This document shows, piece after piece, positions 28,695 to 37,207 of a stretch of DNA of 64,000 bases. Origin of the DNA: Opitutaceae bacterium EW11 (GTDB lineage Bacteria > Verrucomicrobiota > Verrucomicrobiia > Opitutales > Opitutaceae); NCBI GenBank assembly GCA_003054665.1, contig QAYY01000009.1, positions 62,001 through 126,000 on the forward strand, in the 5' to 3' direction. The notes beneath the pieces were generated by a model. It was not told the origin of the DNA. It ran no database searches and was given only the letters and a program-made list of their open reading frames with translations. Each line of letters begins with the position of its first letter. The first letter of the stretch is position 1. Position numbers and translations under genes: made by a program.

Positions 28695-30054
28695 GCTCTT
28701 TCCCCTCTTTGGTCTGCCCGGAGTCCGACGGAACCTGAAGGCTCTTGTGGTCGGGTTGTTGCTCGTCGGCCTCACGGCGACCGGCTACTCGCAGAAACCC
28801 GAAGATAAGGCTCACCCCAAGGAGCTCTCCGACAAAGTCTCCGAGGCCCTCAACGGCCCCATCAAGACCGCGAAAGAGGCTCACAATTGGGACGAGGCCA
28901 TTCGTCAGGTCGACGCACTGATCACCACCTCCAGCCCCGATAGCTACGATCGAGCAGTCCTCGTCGTCGAAAAAGCTCAGACTTACTTCCAGAAGAACGA
29001 ACTGCATCCTGCGATCGCTCCTCTCGAAGAGGCTCTCAAGCTCAGCGACGCCTACGGCTACTTCGAGGGTCGCGTGGCTCTCGACATGACACTGAGCTTG
29101 GCTCAGCTCTACGCCAACGAGGCGCAGGCTTCGAAGCAAAAGGACGAACAGCACCGCCTCTACACCAAGGCATACACGTACGTCCGTCGCTGGCTGGATC
29201 AGAGCAAGACGCCCAATCCCGACCTCGAACAATTCGCTGCATCGATTCTGCTTCAGCAAGCCACGCTTAATTCCGACAAGGTCGACATCGGCCTCGTAAA
29301 GCAGGCTCAGGCCGAGATCGAGAAGGGCATGCGCATGAGCGTTAAGCCCAAGGACCAGTTCTACGTTCTGCTTCTCGCCGCCCTCCAGCAGCAAGGAGAG
29401 TACAAGAAGTCCGCAGAGGTTCTTGAGCTGTTGGTCAAACAGTTCCCGAACAACAAGTCCTATTGGCAGACGCTGGCCCAAACCTACGTCCAATTGGAAG
29501 AGCAGGTCCGGGCAATCATCACGTTCGAGCGGGCCCAGCAGTATGGGATTCTGAATACGCCGAAAGAGAACTTCAACCTCGTCGCCCTGTACTTCAATAT
29601 CAAGCAGTACGACAAGGCGATCGAGTTGCTCGAGTCGGGACTCCGCAACGGGCAAATCGAAAGTGAGCAGAAGAACTGGGAACTCCTCGCGGCTTCTTAC
29701 CAGCAACTCCATAAGGAGCCGAAGGCCATCGAGGCCCTGAAAGAAGCGTCCAAGCGCTTCCCGAAGTCCGGCGCCATCGACCTCCAGATCGGTCAGATCT
29801 ACTACTCGATGGACAAGACCCCGGAGGCGTACGCTTACATCAAGAGCGCCCTCGACAAGGGTATCGACAAGCCCAGCCAGACCTACGTCTTCCTTTCGTA
29901 CCTCGCGTTCGAAATGAAGAAGCTGGAAGAAGCCAAAGACGCCGCTCAGAAGGCAATGAAAGCCGATCCCAATTCGAAGGATGCGCAGCGTCTCCTCGAC
30001 GCGATCAACGACGCCATTCGTGACCGCGACGCCCAGAAAAACCAGCCCCTTTGA
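28684..30054 (+). CDS. Exported TPR-repeat protein of the tonB operon
   Basis: The 456-residue protein starts at tandem ATGs overlapping the tonB stop by 11 bases, a sign of translational coupling. After a basic N-terminus comes a signal-like segment (ALVVGLLLVGLTATGYSQ, about residues 18-36). Several tetratricopeptide repeats fill the rest, for example NKSYWQTLAQTYVQLEEQVR, NFNLVALYFNIKQYDKAIEL and GAIDLQIGQIYYSMDKTPEA. It is probably periplasmic or attached to the envelope, as a scaffold. Its position suggests service to the TonB complex; this is inference. Confidence 0.88.
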   Translation: MMNKLFPLFGLPGVRRNLKALVVGLLLVGLTATGYSQKPEDKAHPKELSDKVSEALNGPIKTAKEAHNWDEAIRQVDALITTSSPDSYDRAVLVVEKAQTYFQKNELHPAIAPLEEALKLSDAYGYFEGRVALDMTLSLAQLYANEAQASKQKDEQHRLYTKAYTYVRRWLDQSKTPNPDLEQFAASILLQQATLNSDKVDIGLVKQAQAEIEKGMRMSVKPKDQFYVLLLAALQQQGEYKKSAEVLELLVKQFPNNKSYWQTLAQTYVQLEEQVRAIITFERAQQYGILNTPKENFNLVALYFNIKQYDKAIELLESGLRNGQIESEQKNWELLAASYQQLHKEPKAIEALKEASKRFPKSGAIDLQIGQIYYSMDKTPEAYAYIKSALDKGIDKPSQTYVFLSYLAFEMKKLEEAKDAAQKAMKADPNSKDAQRLLDAINDAIRDRDAQKNQPL

Positions 30055-30063
30055 GTCTCATTT

Positions 30064-30591
30064 ATGAAGAAAGTCTACGTACTCGTCCCCGTCATTGGAG
30101 TTCTCATCTTCGCGATCTTCTATTGGAGTGCCCACAAGGATATCGCCGCTCGCGAAACCGCCGCGAAGGCTGCCGAGGTGGCCAAGCGCCAGAAAAAGCT
30201 TCAGGAGGAAGTCGAGGCGCGCAAGAAGGCCTATGAAGATGCCGTCGTCCAGGCCGATCGCCGCAAGAAGGAAAAGGCCGAACGCGAGGCAAAGGACCAG
30301 GCTGATCGCGAGGCTCGCGAGGCCCTGCTCGCCGAGCGCGAGAAGGCCTTCCGCGAACAGGAACGGCTGACTCGAAACATCGAGCGCCTCAACAAGGACG
30401 TCTCCTTCGAAAAGGAAGAGGTCGCCAAGATCGAAGAACAGAAGAAGTCCTTCGTGAGCGAACAAGAGTTCCTGAAGTCGTACGTTCGCCAGGCTGAAAC
30501 CAATCAGAAGAGCCTCGAAGACGTCCTCAACAAGATCGCCGCTGCCGAGAAAGCTGCGCAGGAAGCAGCCAAGGCCGCCAAAAAATCATAA
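30064..30591 (+). CDS. Membrane-anchored coiled-coil protein A (tonB operon)
   Basis: The 175-residue protein starts MKKVYVLVPVIGVLIFAIFYW, one membrane helix, and then is almost wholly charged helix rich in Ala, Glu, Lys and Arg (residues about 25-175), predicted to be a long coiled coil, with the positive-inside pattern placing the coil in the periplasm. No known domain is recognised. It is a paralogue of the next gene (similar N-terminal helix, length and composition). Both follow the TPR gene closely, so they belong to the TonB operon. Confidence 0.85.
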   Translation: MKKVYVLVPVIGVLIFAIFYWSAHKDIAARETAAKAAEVAKRQKKLQEEVEARKKAYEDAVVQADRRKKEKAEREAKDQADREAREALLAEREKAFREQERLTRNIERLNKDVSFEKEEVAKIEEQKKSFVSEQEFLKSYVRQAETNQKSLEDVLNKIAAAEKAAQEAAKAAKKS

Positions 30592-30600
30592 GCACCTGAC

Positions 30601-31131
30601 ATGAATCGTTCCTACGTCATCGTCCCCGTCATTCTGTTGGCCATCTTCGGCTTCTTCTACTGGCAGTACATGCAGACTGCGGAGGAGAAGGCGAAACAGC
30701 GCCAGGAACTCATTGCCCGGGAAAAGGCTGAAGCTGATGCCAAGAAGAAAGCCGCCGAGCTGAAGGCCCGCCAGGATGCTGAAAAGCGCGCTGCCGAGCG
30801 CGAAGCCGAGGAAAAGAAGAAGGCCGCCGACAAGCGCGCCAAGTACGAGGCCGACATCCAGAAGATCCGTGACGATATCGCCAAGTACACCTCGCAGGCG
30901 AACGACAGCGCGAAGCAAGTGGCTAAGCTCGAGCAAGAGCTTACGAACCTCCGCGCGTCTAAGGAAAAGGCCAATCGCGAAGCTTTCGAGCTGAACAAGG
31001 CCGTTGAGCGCGCCCAAATCGACAAGCGGAACGCCGAGTTCGAGATCCAGCGCCTAACGGACATGATCGCGAAGAAGGCCAGTGACAGCGCCATGGCGAA
31101 ATCGCCCGTGGTTGCCGCGACCGCCCCATAA
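30601..31131 (+). CDS. Membrane-anchored coiled-coil protein B (tonB operon)
   Basis: The 176-residue protein begins MNRSYVIVPVILLAIFGFFYW, matching the anchor of the preceding gene, followed by a Lys/Glu/Ala-rich coiled coil (about residues 25-160) and a short Ala/Pro tail. There are 9 bases between the two genes and a strong terminator after this one. No function is known; a periplasm-spanning or oligomeric coil linked to energy transduction is possible. Confidence 0.85.
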   Translation: MNRSYVIVPVILLAIFGFFYWQYMQTAEEKAKQRQELIAREKAEADAKKKAAELKARQDAEKRAAEREAEEKKKAADKRAKYEADIQKIRDDIAKYTSQANDSAKQVAKLEQELTNLRASKEKANREAFELNKAVERAQIDKRNAEFEIQRLTDMIAKKASDSAMAKSPVVAATAP

Positions 31132-31148
31132 TCGCATCTTCCCTCTCC

Positions 31149-31182
31149 AAGACCGCAGCCAGACGGCTGCGGTCTTTTTTTT
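31149..31182 (+). terminator. Intrinsic terminator of the tonB operon
   Basis: A perfect 12-bp stem (31149-31160 with 31165-31176) around the loop AGAC runs into a T tract ending at 31182. It lies 18 bases after the last stop codon. Confidence 0.94.
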
Positions 31183-31209
31183 GCCCGACGCCAGAGAAAC
31201 AGTCTCGCG

Positions 31210-32508
31210 TTACGTGCCAGTCCCCTCTTCCGAGATCCTTCCTGTGATGATCCGAGCTCCGCGCCGGTACGTGAAATAGGAATAGACCCACTGCAGAAAC
31301 ACCGAAACTCGGTTTCGGAAGCCGATCAGGAAGACCAAATGGACCGAAAGCCAGGCCGCCCAGGCAAGAAACCCACTGAATTTGAAACGGCCGACCATCG
31401 CGACCGCTGCCGACCGGCCAATCGTGGCCATGCTGCCCTTATCGAAGTACCCGAACGCCCGACGCTGTTCTGGCGGCTGCTTCCCTTGCCGCAGTTCCGA
31501 TTCGATCAGTCTCACCACGTGCCTCGCCATCTGCATCGCGGCCGGGGAAACGCCGGGAACTTGCTTGCCATTGCGGTCTACAAGCGTGGCCAAATCCCCG
31601 ACGGCAAAAGCTTCTGGATGCCCGGGAACGCTGCAGTCGGGTTTCACTTTGATTCGTCCAGCCTTGTCCAGATCCACGCCAAGGGTCTTGGACAACGGAG
31701 TCGCTCCCACGCCCGCGGCCCAAACGATGTTCCCCGCTCGGAGGCTCGTGCCGTCTGTGAAGAGAATCTCGTTGGGTCGAATCTCCTTCACTTTCGTGGA
31801 CGTGCGGATTTCGACGCCCAACCGAGTGAGCTGCCGATGAGCGCTGGCCGACAAGTCCGGCGGAAACTGGAGCAGAATCCGGTCGGAGCCCTCGATCAGC
31901 AGCACGTGGGCGCGAGTCGGGTCGATATGATCGAAGTCGCGACGCAGAACCGTTCGCGCGAGTTCCGAAATAGCACCGGCCATCTCCACCCCCGTCGGTC
32001 CGCCACCAATCACCGCCGTTGTTAGCAGTTCGCGCCGCTTCGTTTCGTCGGGCTCCGTTTCGGCGCGTTCAAAAGCCAGAAGGATCCTGCGGCGGATGAG
32101 AATCGCATCGTCTAGCGACTTCAGGCCAGGAGCGTAGGCGGCCCATTCGTTGTGGCCAAAGTAGCTCGTCACTCCGCCAAGCGCGATAAGGAGGTAGTCG
32201 TAGGTGAGCTCACCACGGTCGAGCGTCACCCGCTTCGCAGCGAGATCGATTCCTTTCACTTCGGCCATCAGTACCGTCACGTTCGGCTCTTTCGAAACGA
32301 TGGCCCGTATTGGCTGGGCAATGTCAGGCGCCGCCAATCCGGCCGTGGCCACCTGGTACAGCAAGGGCTGGAAAAGGTGATGGTTCTGCCGATCGACAAC
32401 CGTGATTCGTGCCTGCTTGGACGGAAACTCCTTCGCAAAGGTCAGCCCGGCAAAGCCGGCGCCGAGAACCACAATATGAGGGAGTGCTGTGTGGTCTTCC
32501 GTCGTCAT
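31210..32508 (-). CDS. Type II NADH:quinone oxidoreductase (NDH-2)
   Basis: A 432-residue FAD enzyme that passes electrons from NADH to quinone without pumping protons. The FAD Rossmann motif is IVVLGAGFAGLTFAKE at the N-terminus, followed by NHHLFQPLLYQVATAGL, the NAD-binding GGGPTGVEMAGAISEL (about residue 170), and AVGDLATL plus VSPAAMQMARHV near residue 300, all as in NDH-2. The C-terminal hydrophobic part (LAWAAWLSVHLVFLIGF) anchors it to the membrane. It could feed the quinone pool used by the cbb3 branch at the right end. Confidence 0.94.
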   Translation of the reverse strand: MTTEDHTALPHIVVLGAGFAGLTFAKEFPSKQARITVVDRQNHHLFQPLLYQVATAGLAAPDIAQPIRAIVSKEPNVTVLMAEVKGIDLAAKRVTLDRGELTYDYLLIALGGVTSYFGHNEWAAYAPGLKSLDDAILIRRRILLAFERAETEPDETKRRELLTTAVIGGGPTGVEMAGAISELARTVLRRDFDHIDPTRAHVLLIEGSDRILLQFPPDLSASAHRQLTRLGVEIRTSTKVKEIRPNEILFTDGTSLRAGNIVWAAGVGATPLSKTLGVDLDKAGRIKVKPDCSVPGHPEAFAVGDLATLVDRNGKQVPGVSPAAMQMARHVVRLIESELRQGKQPPEQRRAFGYFDKGSMATIGRSAAVAMVGRFKFSGFLAWAAWLSVHLVFLIGFRNRVSVFLQWVYSYFTYRRGARIITGRISEEGTGT

Positions 32509-32662
32509 GGCATATCCACATTAGCCACTTTGCCCAATCCGCCACTGTCCTAAGCTCCGAACCTCAGAACGCCCGACGACGTACTCAGGCGGCGACTGTA
32601 CCCTCTGCCCCCGCATTTTTCGCTTCTCGCGCCACGCTTCGTGACTAGCGTGAACCTTTCGT

Positions 32663-32962
32663 GTGACACCGCAGAACGTCCAAATCATTGGGAACGAGGT
32701 CGCCATCGTCTGGAGCGACGGCACTGAATCCTACCTGGCGGCCGAGAAGCTTCGGGCCGCTTCTCCCAGTGCGGAGACACAGGGCGAACGCGACATCTTC
32801 GGCCAGAAATATGGTGGCAGCGAGAAGACGGATTATTCCGGCGTCACCGTCCTGGGCTGGGAGCAGATCGGAAACTACGCGCTACGATTCGATTTTAGCG
32901 ATGGTCACCGCACCGGGCTGTACAGTTACGAGCTTCTCCGCGAAATCGGCCGACATCCTTAG
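32663..32962 (+). CDS. DUF971 (gamma-butyrobetaine hydroxylase N-terminal-like) protein
   Basis: The 99-residue protein starts from GTG and contains [19 protein letters not shown] and [26 protein letters not shown], the DUF971 signature. The domain occurs alone or fused to Mrp/ApbC iron-sulfur carriers and is suspected to help Fe-S handling. It lacks the two Cys of some zinc-binding homologues, so a metal role is not shown here. hisI begins 80 bases later. Confidence 0.88.
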   Translation: MTPQNVQIIGNEVAIVWSDGTESYLAAEKLRAASPSAETQGERDIFGQKYGGSEKTDYSGVTVLGWEQIGNYALRFDFSDGHRTGLYSYELLREIGRHP

Positions 32963-33042
32963 GTTGCGCGCCGGCCCTGCTGTCCTGTCGCGCAACCGGC
33001 TCCCCTCCTTCGTTTCGATTCTTCCCATTTTCATTTTCAACC

Positions 33043-33489
33043 ATGTCTTTTCCCAGCCGCACCAACACCGCCGAGATCGAACTCGGAACCACATTTCAGC
33101 CAAAGTTCGGGCCGGACGGCCTGATCCCCTGCATCGCCCAGGACGTCGCCACGGGCGAAATCCTGATGTTCGCGTTCATGAATGCCGAGTCTCTCGAGCA
33201 CACGCTCAAGACTCGCAAAGCCACTTACTGGAGCCGTTCCCGTCAGAAGCTCTGGGTGAAGGGTGAAGAGTCCGGAAACGTCCAGATCGTCAAGGAGCTC
33301 TACAGCGACTGCGATCAGGACGTGATCCTGATCAAGGTGGAACAATCGGGCGCAGCCAACGCGGCATGCCACAACGGATACAAGTCCTGTTTCTATCGGC
33401 GTCTCGCGAAGCTGGACGATCCGTCGTTCAAGCTCGAATACACAGCGACGCGCCTTTTCGACCCCGCTACGGTCTACAAGAAGAAGTGA
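33043..33489 (+). CDS. hisI: Phosphoribosyl-AMP cyclohydrolase
   Basis: HisI opens the adenine ring of PR-AMP in histidine synthesis. The 148-residue protein contains [38 protein letters not shown], and the metal-binding region [15 protein letters not shown] with [15 protein letters not shown], whose Asp and Cys residues bind zinc and magnesium. HisE is not fused, so PR-ATP pyrophosphatase must be elsewhere. Confidence 0.96.
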   Translation: MSFPSRTNTAEIELGTTFQPKFGPDGLIPCIAQDVATGEILMFAFMNAESLEHTLKTRKATYWSRSRQKLWVKGEESGNVQIVKELYSDCDQDVILIKVEQSGAANAACHNGYKSCFYRRLAKLDDPSFKLEYTATRLFDPATVYKKK

Positions 33490-33617
33490 GGGCGCCACGG
33501 GCGCAGGCGATCCGCGGCGGAGCCTGAACCCCGCCGTTGAATAACGCGGCGTCGCTGTCCTTCAGCGGCGCCGGCAAGAGAGCCCTCATCGACGAGCGAG
33601 GGCATCGCTGGACCGAG

Positions 33618-33641
33618 CAGGAGCCGCATCGAAGGCTCCTG
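33618..33641. other. Hairpin between the convergent hisI and lpxA genes
   Basis: A perfect 8-bp stem (33618-33625 with 33634-33641) has an 8-base loop but no T tract on either strand. It may weakly end transcription of hisI or lpxA. Confidence 0.35.
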
Positions 33642-33671
33642 CATAACCGCGAACAAATCGTCGCAGCGACT

Positions 33672-34463
33672 TCAGTTCACTGCTCCAGGAGCCAGTCCGC
33701 GTTCGCTCTTGGCGGCGAAGGCAAGGATGCGTTGGAACTCTTCCGATTGCGCCTGCGGGTGTTGGCTCAGCTTTTCGAGGGCCTGCGTTCGATTCAGCCC
33801 TTCTCGGAAAAGTATCCGGTACACCTGCTTCACCCGATCGAGCTGTTCGGCGGTAAAGCCCTTACGCTCGAGTCCGATCTTGTTGAACGTGCGAATGACG
33901 GCCGGGTGGCCGTCGGCGATGAAATATGGCGCAACGTCCTGCACGGTCTTGGCGTAGGCCCCGATCATGGCGTACGCGCCGATTCGGCAAAACTGGTGAA
34001 CGCCGCTCATCGCGCCGAAGGTCACATGGTCCTCGACCGTGACGTGCCCCGCGAGGCCGACAGAGTTGCTCGTGACAATATGACTGCCGAGCACGCAGTC
34101 GTGCGCAACGTGGCTATAGGCCAGGATCGTGTTGTTGTTGCCGATAACTGTGAACAGTCCGTCGCCCGTGGCCGCGTGAACACTGACGTATTCGCGGAAG
34201 ACGTTTTCGTCGCCGATCCGCACGCCAGGGTTTCCGCCCTTGTACTTCAGGTCCTGAGTCTTCGCCCCAATGCTGCAGTACGGGAAAACTTCGCAGCGTT
34301 TTCCCACGACCGTGTTGCCTTCAACACTGGCATGGTGGTGGACGATCGTGCCTTCGCCGATGCGGGCGGTCCCCCCGATGTAGGCGAAGGCGCCGATCTG
34401 AACGTCGTCGGCGAGCTCGACCGTCGATTCGACAATCGCCGTGGGATGAATATTGCGGGACAT
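33672..34463 (-). CDS. lpxA: UDP-N-acetylglucosamine acyltransferase (LpxA)
   Basis: The first enzyme of lipid A synthesis, moving an acyl chain from ACP to UDP-GlcNAc. The 263-residue protein shows repeated hexapeptides of the left-handed beta-helix (IHPTAIVESTVELADDVQIG onward), YSHVAHDCVLG with the catalytic His, and a helical C-terminal domain. Its ATG follows the lpxC-fabZ TGA after one base, so the two genes are translationally coupled. Confidence 0.97.
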   Translation of the reverse strand: MSRNIHPTAIVESTVELADDVQIGAFAYIGGTARIGEGTIVHHHASVEGNTVVGKRCEVFPYCSIGAKTQDLKYKGGNPGVRIGDENVFREYVSVHAATGDGLFTVIGNNNTILAYSHVAHDCVLGSHIVTSNSVGLAGHVTVEDHVTFGAMSGVHQFCRIGAYAMIGAYAKTVQDVAPYFIADGHPAVIRTFNKIGLERKGFTAEQLDRVKQVYRILFREGLNRTQALEKLSQHPQAQSEEFQRILAFAAKSERGLAPGAVN

Positions 34464-34464
34464 G

Positions 34465-35796
34465 TCAGGCCTCTTCGGTCGTATCCATTACTGCGAACAT
34501 CAGTTCGCCCGAAGAAACCACCATACCGTCGACCGTGCAGTTGCACTCGGCGACGCCGATCTTGTTGCCTCGGTTTTTGGTGAGCTTCGCGTTGATCACG
34601 AGTTGGTCTCCGGGGCGGACTGCCTTGCGGAACTTCACTTTGTCGCAGCTCATGAAGAACGCGTTTTTCCCCTCGTTCGACGTGCGGCGAAGCATGAGAA
34701 TCCCGGCAGCCTGAGCCATCGCTTCCACTTGAAGCACGCCCGGCATGACGGGGTCGCTCGGAAAGTGACCCTGGAAATAGGGCTCGTTGATCGTGACGTT
34801 CTTGATCGCCACCAGTTCGTCCTCGCCGATGAATTCTACGACTCGGTCGATCATCACGAACGGATAGCGGTGCGGCAGCGTATCGAGAACACGCCGGATG
34901 TTGAGCGACGTCTCGGTCGGCAGGACCATCGCCGGACGCGGCTTCTTCTTCGCGCCCCCCTTTTTTCGTTCCTCGAGTTTTTCCCAGAGCTTCTTGGTGA
35001 GCTCCGAGTTGATCGCATGACCCGGACGCGTGGCGATGATATGAGCCTTCAGCGGCATGCCCAGAAGCATGATGTCGCCGATGATATCCAAAATCTTGTG
35101 ACGAACGAACTCGTCTTTGAAACGGAGCGGCTCCTTCGAAAGGATCTTGTCGCCCTTGATCACCACGGCGCAGTCGAGGCTGCCGCCCTTGATCTTGCCG
35201 AGTTTCACCAACTGCTCGATGTCCTCGTAGATCGTGAACGTCCGGGCGGCGGCGATCTGGGTCATGTAGACGTCGGGATCTACATCCAGCGACAGGTGCT
35301 GGGTATGCACGCCCCGATCGTCGGCTGACGTGCAGGAAATCCGCAGCGTTTCGCATGGGAGCGCGATTATCGTGCGATCGCCGCTGGTGACGGAGATCGG
35401 CTCGTCGAGGACAAAATACTCGCGGTCCTTCTCCTGCTCCACCGGTTCGCCCTGAAGGATCATGTTCACGAACGGCTTCGCCGAACCGTCCATCACAGGC
35501 GGCTCGTTGGCGTTGATCTCGATGAGGACGTTGTCGATGCCGCAGCCGTGTAACGCGCTCAGCACATGCTCGACTTGGTTGATCTTCGCGTGCCCGGACG
35601 TGATTGCCGTGTTCCGGACCAGATCGGTGATCATGTCCACGCGCGGCTTGATCTCCGGCTGACCGTTCAGATCGACCCGTTTGAACACGATGCCGTGCCC
35701 GGCGGGCGCCGGTTTCATGGTCAAGGTTACCGCTTCACCGGTATGCAACCCGGTGCCTTGGACGGATACCTCGCGCCCGAGAGTGCGTTGTTTCAT
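34465..35796 (-). CDS. lpxC: Bifunctional LpxC-FabZ fusion
   Basis: The start is placed at ATG 35796 ([21 protein letters not shown]); the frame extends upstream without homology. Residues about 1-290 are LpxC, the zinc deacetylase committing to lipid [10 protein letters not shown] and [15 protein letters not shown] give the ligands, [14 protein letters not shown] the active-site His. Residues about 295-443 are FabZ, the 3-hydroxyacyl-ACP dehydratase: [13 protein letters not shown] and [22 protein letters not shown], with the catalytic His and Glu. The fusion links lipid A and fatty-acid synthesis and is known from Bacteroidetes and relatives. Confidence 0.96.
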   Translation of the reverse strand: MKQRTLGREVSVQGTGLHTGEAVTLTMKPAPAGHGIVFKRVDLNGQPEIKPRVDMITDLVRNTAITSGHAKINQVEHVLSALHGCGIDNVLIEINANEPPVMDGSAKPFVNMILQGEPVEQEKDREYFVLDEPISVTSGDRTIIALPCETLRISCTSADDRGVHTQHLSLDVDPDVYMTQIAAARTFTIYEDIEQLVKLGKIKGGSLDCAVVIKGDKILSKEPLRFKDEFVRHKILDIIGDIMLLGMPLKAHIIATRPGHAINSELTKKLWEKLEERKKGGAKKKPRPAMVLPTETSLNIRRVLDTLPHRYPFVMIDRVVEFIGEDELVAIKNVTINEPYFQGHFPSDPVMPGVLQVEAMAQAAGILMLRRTSNEGKNAFFMSCDKVKFRKAVRPGDQLVINAKLTKNRGNKIGVAECNCTVDGMVVSSGELMFAVMDTTEEA

Positions 35797-35936
35797 AAGA
35801 ATTTGGGGCGGAGTCTCGGGAACGGTCGGGAAAGGGCAAGCGCGGAGATGGTCCGCGGCCCTCTGAAAACCACGGTCGCCGAGCAACCTGAGTTCAGTTG
35901 GACGAGGGCCGATCGTCCTTTCCCCTGAAGCCGACG

Positions 35937-36998
35937 TCAGCGTGCCTGCGCAGCGGCCGTCGAATCGCGGACCACGAGCGCCGGCTCGACCATGCGCACC
36001 ACCGGGCGGGCGCGCAGCGGTTTACCGATCTGCGAAAGAATCAGGTCCGCCGCGGCCGAGACCGTCTCCTCCATCCGCTGGTCCACGCTGGTAAGCTCCG
36101 GCGTGGTCATGAGGCAGAGATCCTGGTTGTTGAAGCCCGTGACGGAAACGTCCGCAGGCACACGAACGCCCTGCTCCTGCAGTCCACGAATCGCGCCTGC
36201 GGCGATCTCATCGTTGAGGGCAACCAGCGCCGTCGCCGGGCGACCGTGGACGACGAAGGATTTCGCCAGCAAGCCGCCGAATTCGAAGTCGTTGTTCCGA
36301 GGGTGAAGGTGATCCCAGGAAAACGTGCACTGGTCGAAATCCAGTCCCCGGCCTGCGAGCGCCTGACGGATGCCACGGACGCGGTCGCGCGTGCTCCGCA
36401 CCGTGCCGGCAAAACCGAGCAGACCGAAGGTGCGATGGCCCAGGTCGAGGAGATGGTTCATCACGAACTCCATGCCCTTCACGCGATCCAGCGCCACTGT
36501 ATTGGCCCCTTTGATACCGAGGTGATCAATGACGACGTGAGGTGTGGCGTTGGCGCGGAGTTCGGCCAAATGCCCCGCAAACTGCTCCTCGTCGAAGTGG
36601 CCGATGAACGCGATGGCGTCCACGCGCATCGAGAGAAAATGGCGCACGACATTTCGCGCCCCGCCTGACTCGTACACCTCAATGAGGGAGGAGAAGTTGT
36701 CGTCCCGCAGGCGACGCTGCAAAAGCGCCAGCTTCCGGGTGATGGGAGGCGTGAACAGCGTCTCCATGCAGATCCCCACCGTCGCGGTGCGCTTGCCCTT
36801 CAGGTGGAGCGCATAGGCGTTGGGGACAAAACCGGTTTCCTGGATCGCTTGCTGAACCCGGTCGATCGTCTTCTTTTTCAGTCCGGGCTGGCCATTGAGG
36901 ACACGTGAAACCGTGGTGCGGGCCAAACCGACGTAGCGGGCGAACTCCGTCGAGGACCGAATCTGGGGTATGGATTTGGGCGGCTGGGAAGTACTCAC
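35937..36998 (-). CDS. LacI family transcriptional regulator
   Basis: The start is taken as GTG 36998 ([20 protein letters not shown]), 353 residues, because the open frame upstream has no homology and would cover the operator region. The helix-turn-helix is [27 protein letters not shown], followed by the hinge, and a periplasmic-binding-like sensor domain from about residue 65 ([16 protein letters not shown]) to the end. It diverges from the GH105-GH28 enzyme, so its likely ligand is a pectin-derived sugar. Confidence 0.92.
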   Translation of the reverse strand: MSTSQPPKSIPQIRSSTEFARYVGLARTTVSRVLNGQPGLKKKTIDRVQQAIQETGFVPNAYALHLKGKRTATVGICMETLFTPPITRKLALLQRRLRDDNFSSLIEVYESGGARNVVRHFLSMRVDAIAFIGHFDEEQFAGHLAELRANATPHVVIDHLGIKGANTVALDRVKGMEFVMNHLLDLGHRTFGLLGFAGTVRSTRDRVRGIRQALAGRGLDFDQCTFSWDHLHPRNNDFEFGGLLAKSFVVHGRPATALVALNDEIAAGAIRGLQEQGVRVPADVSVTGFNNQDLCLMTTPELTSVDQRMEETVSAAADLILSQIGKPLRARPVVRMVEPALVVRDSTAAAQAR

Positions 36999-37084
36999 GA
37001 GGAGGCGCACACGGTGATAGCCGCAGCCGTCTCCCCCTGTCAAATGCCGTCCGGCATCCGTACGCCCGCGCTGAGGCGGCGGAT

Positions 37085-37104
37085 ATTCGGACACTTGTCC
37101 GAAT
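37085..37104 (+). promoter_or_regulatory. Probable LacI-family operator, perfect 20-bp palindrome
   Basis: Two 9-base arms, 37085-37093 (ATTCGGACA) and 37096-37104 (TGTCCGAAT), with the two bases CT between them form a perfect inverted repeat. It lies between the divergent LacI and GH105-GH28 genes, immediately before a TTGACG (37109-37114) that could be the -35 element of the enzyme gene. A bound repressor would block that promoter. Confidence 0.75.
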
Positions 37105-37207
37105 CGTATTGACGCATCTTCCCGGCCCCCGGATTCTAGCGGCTCTTTTGGCTCCCCCGGCAACGGTCGCGCGGCCGAGCCACGCTTTCCCGCCCCTGGC
37201 AAAACCG

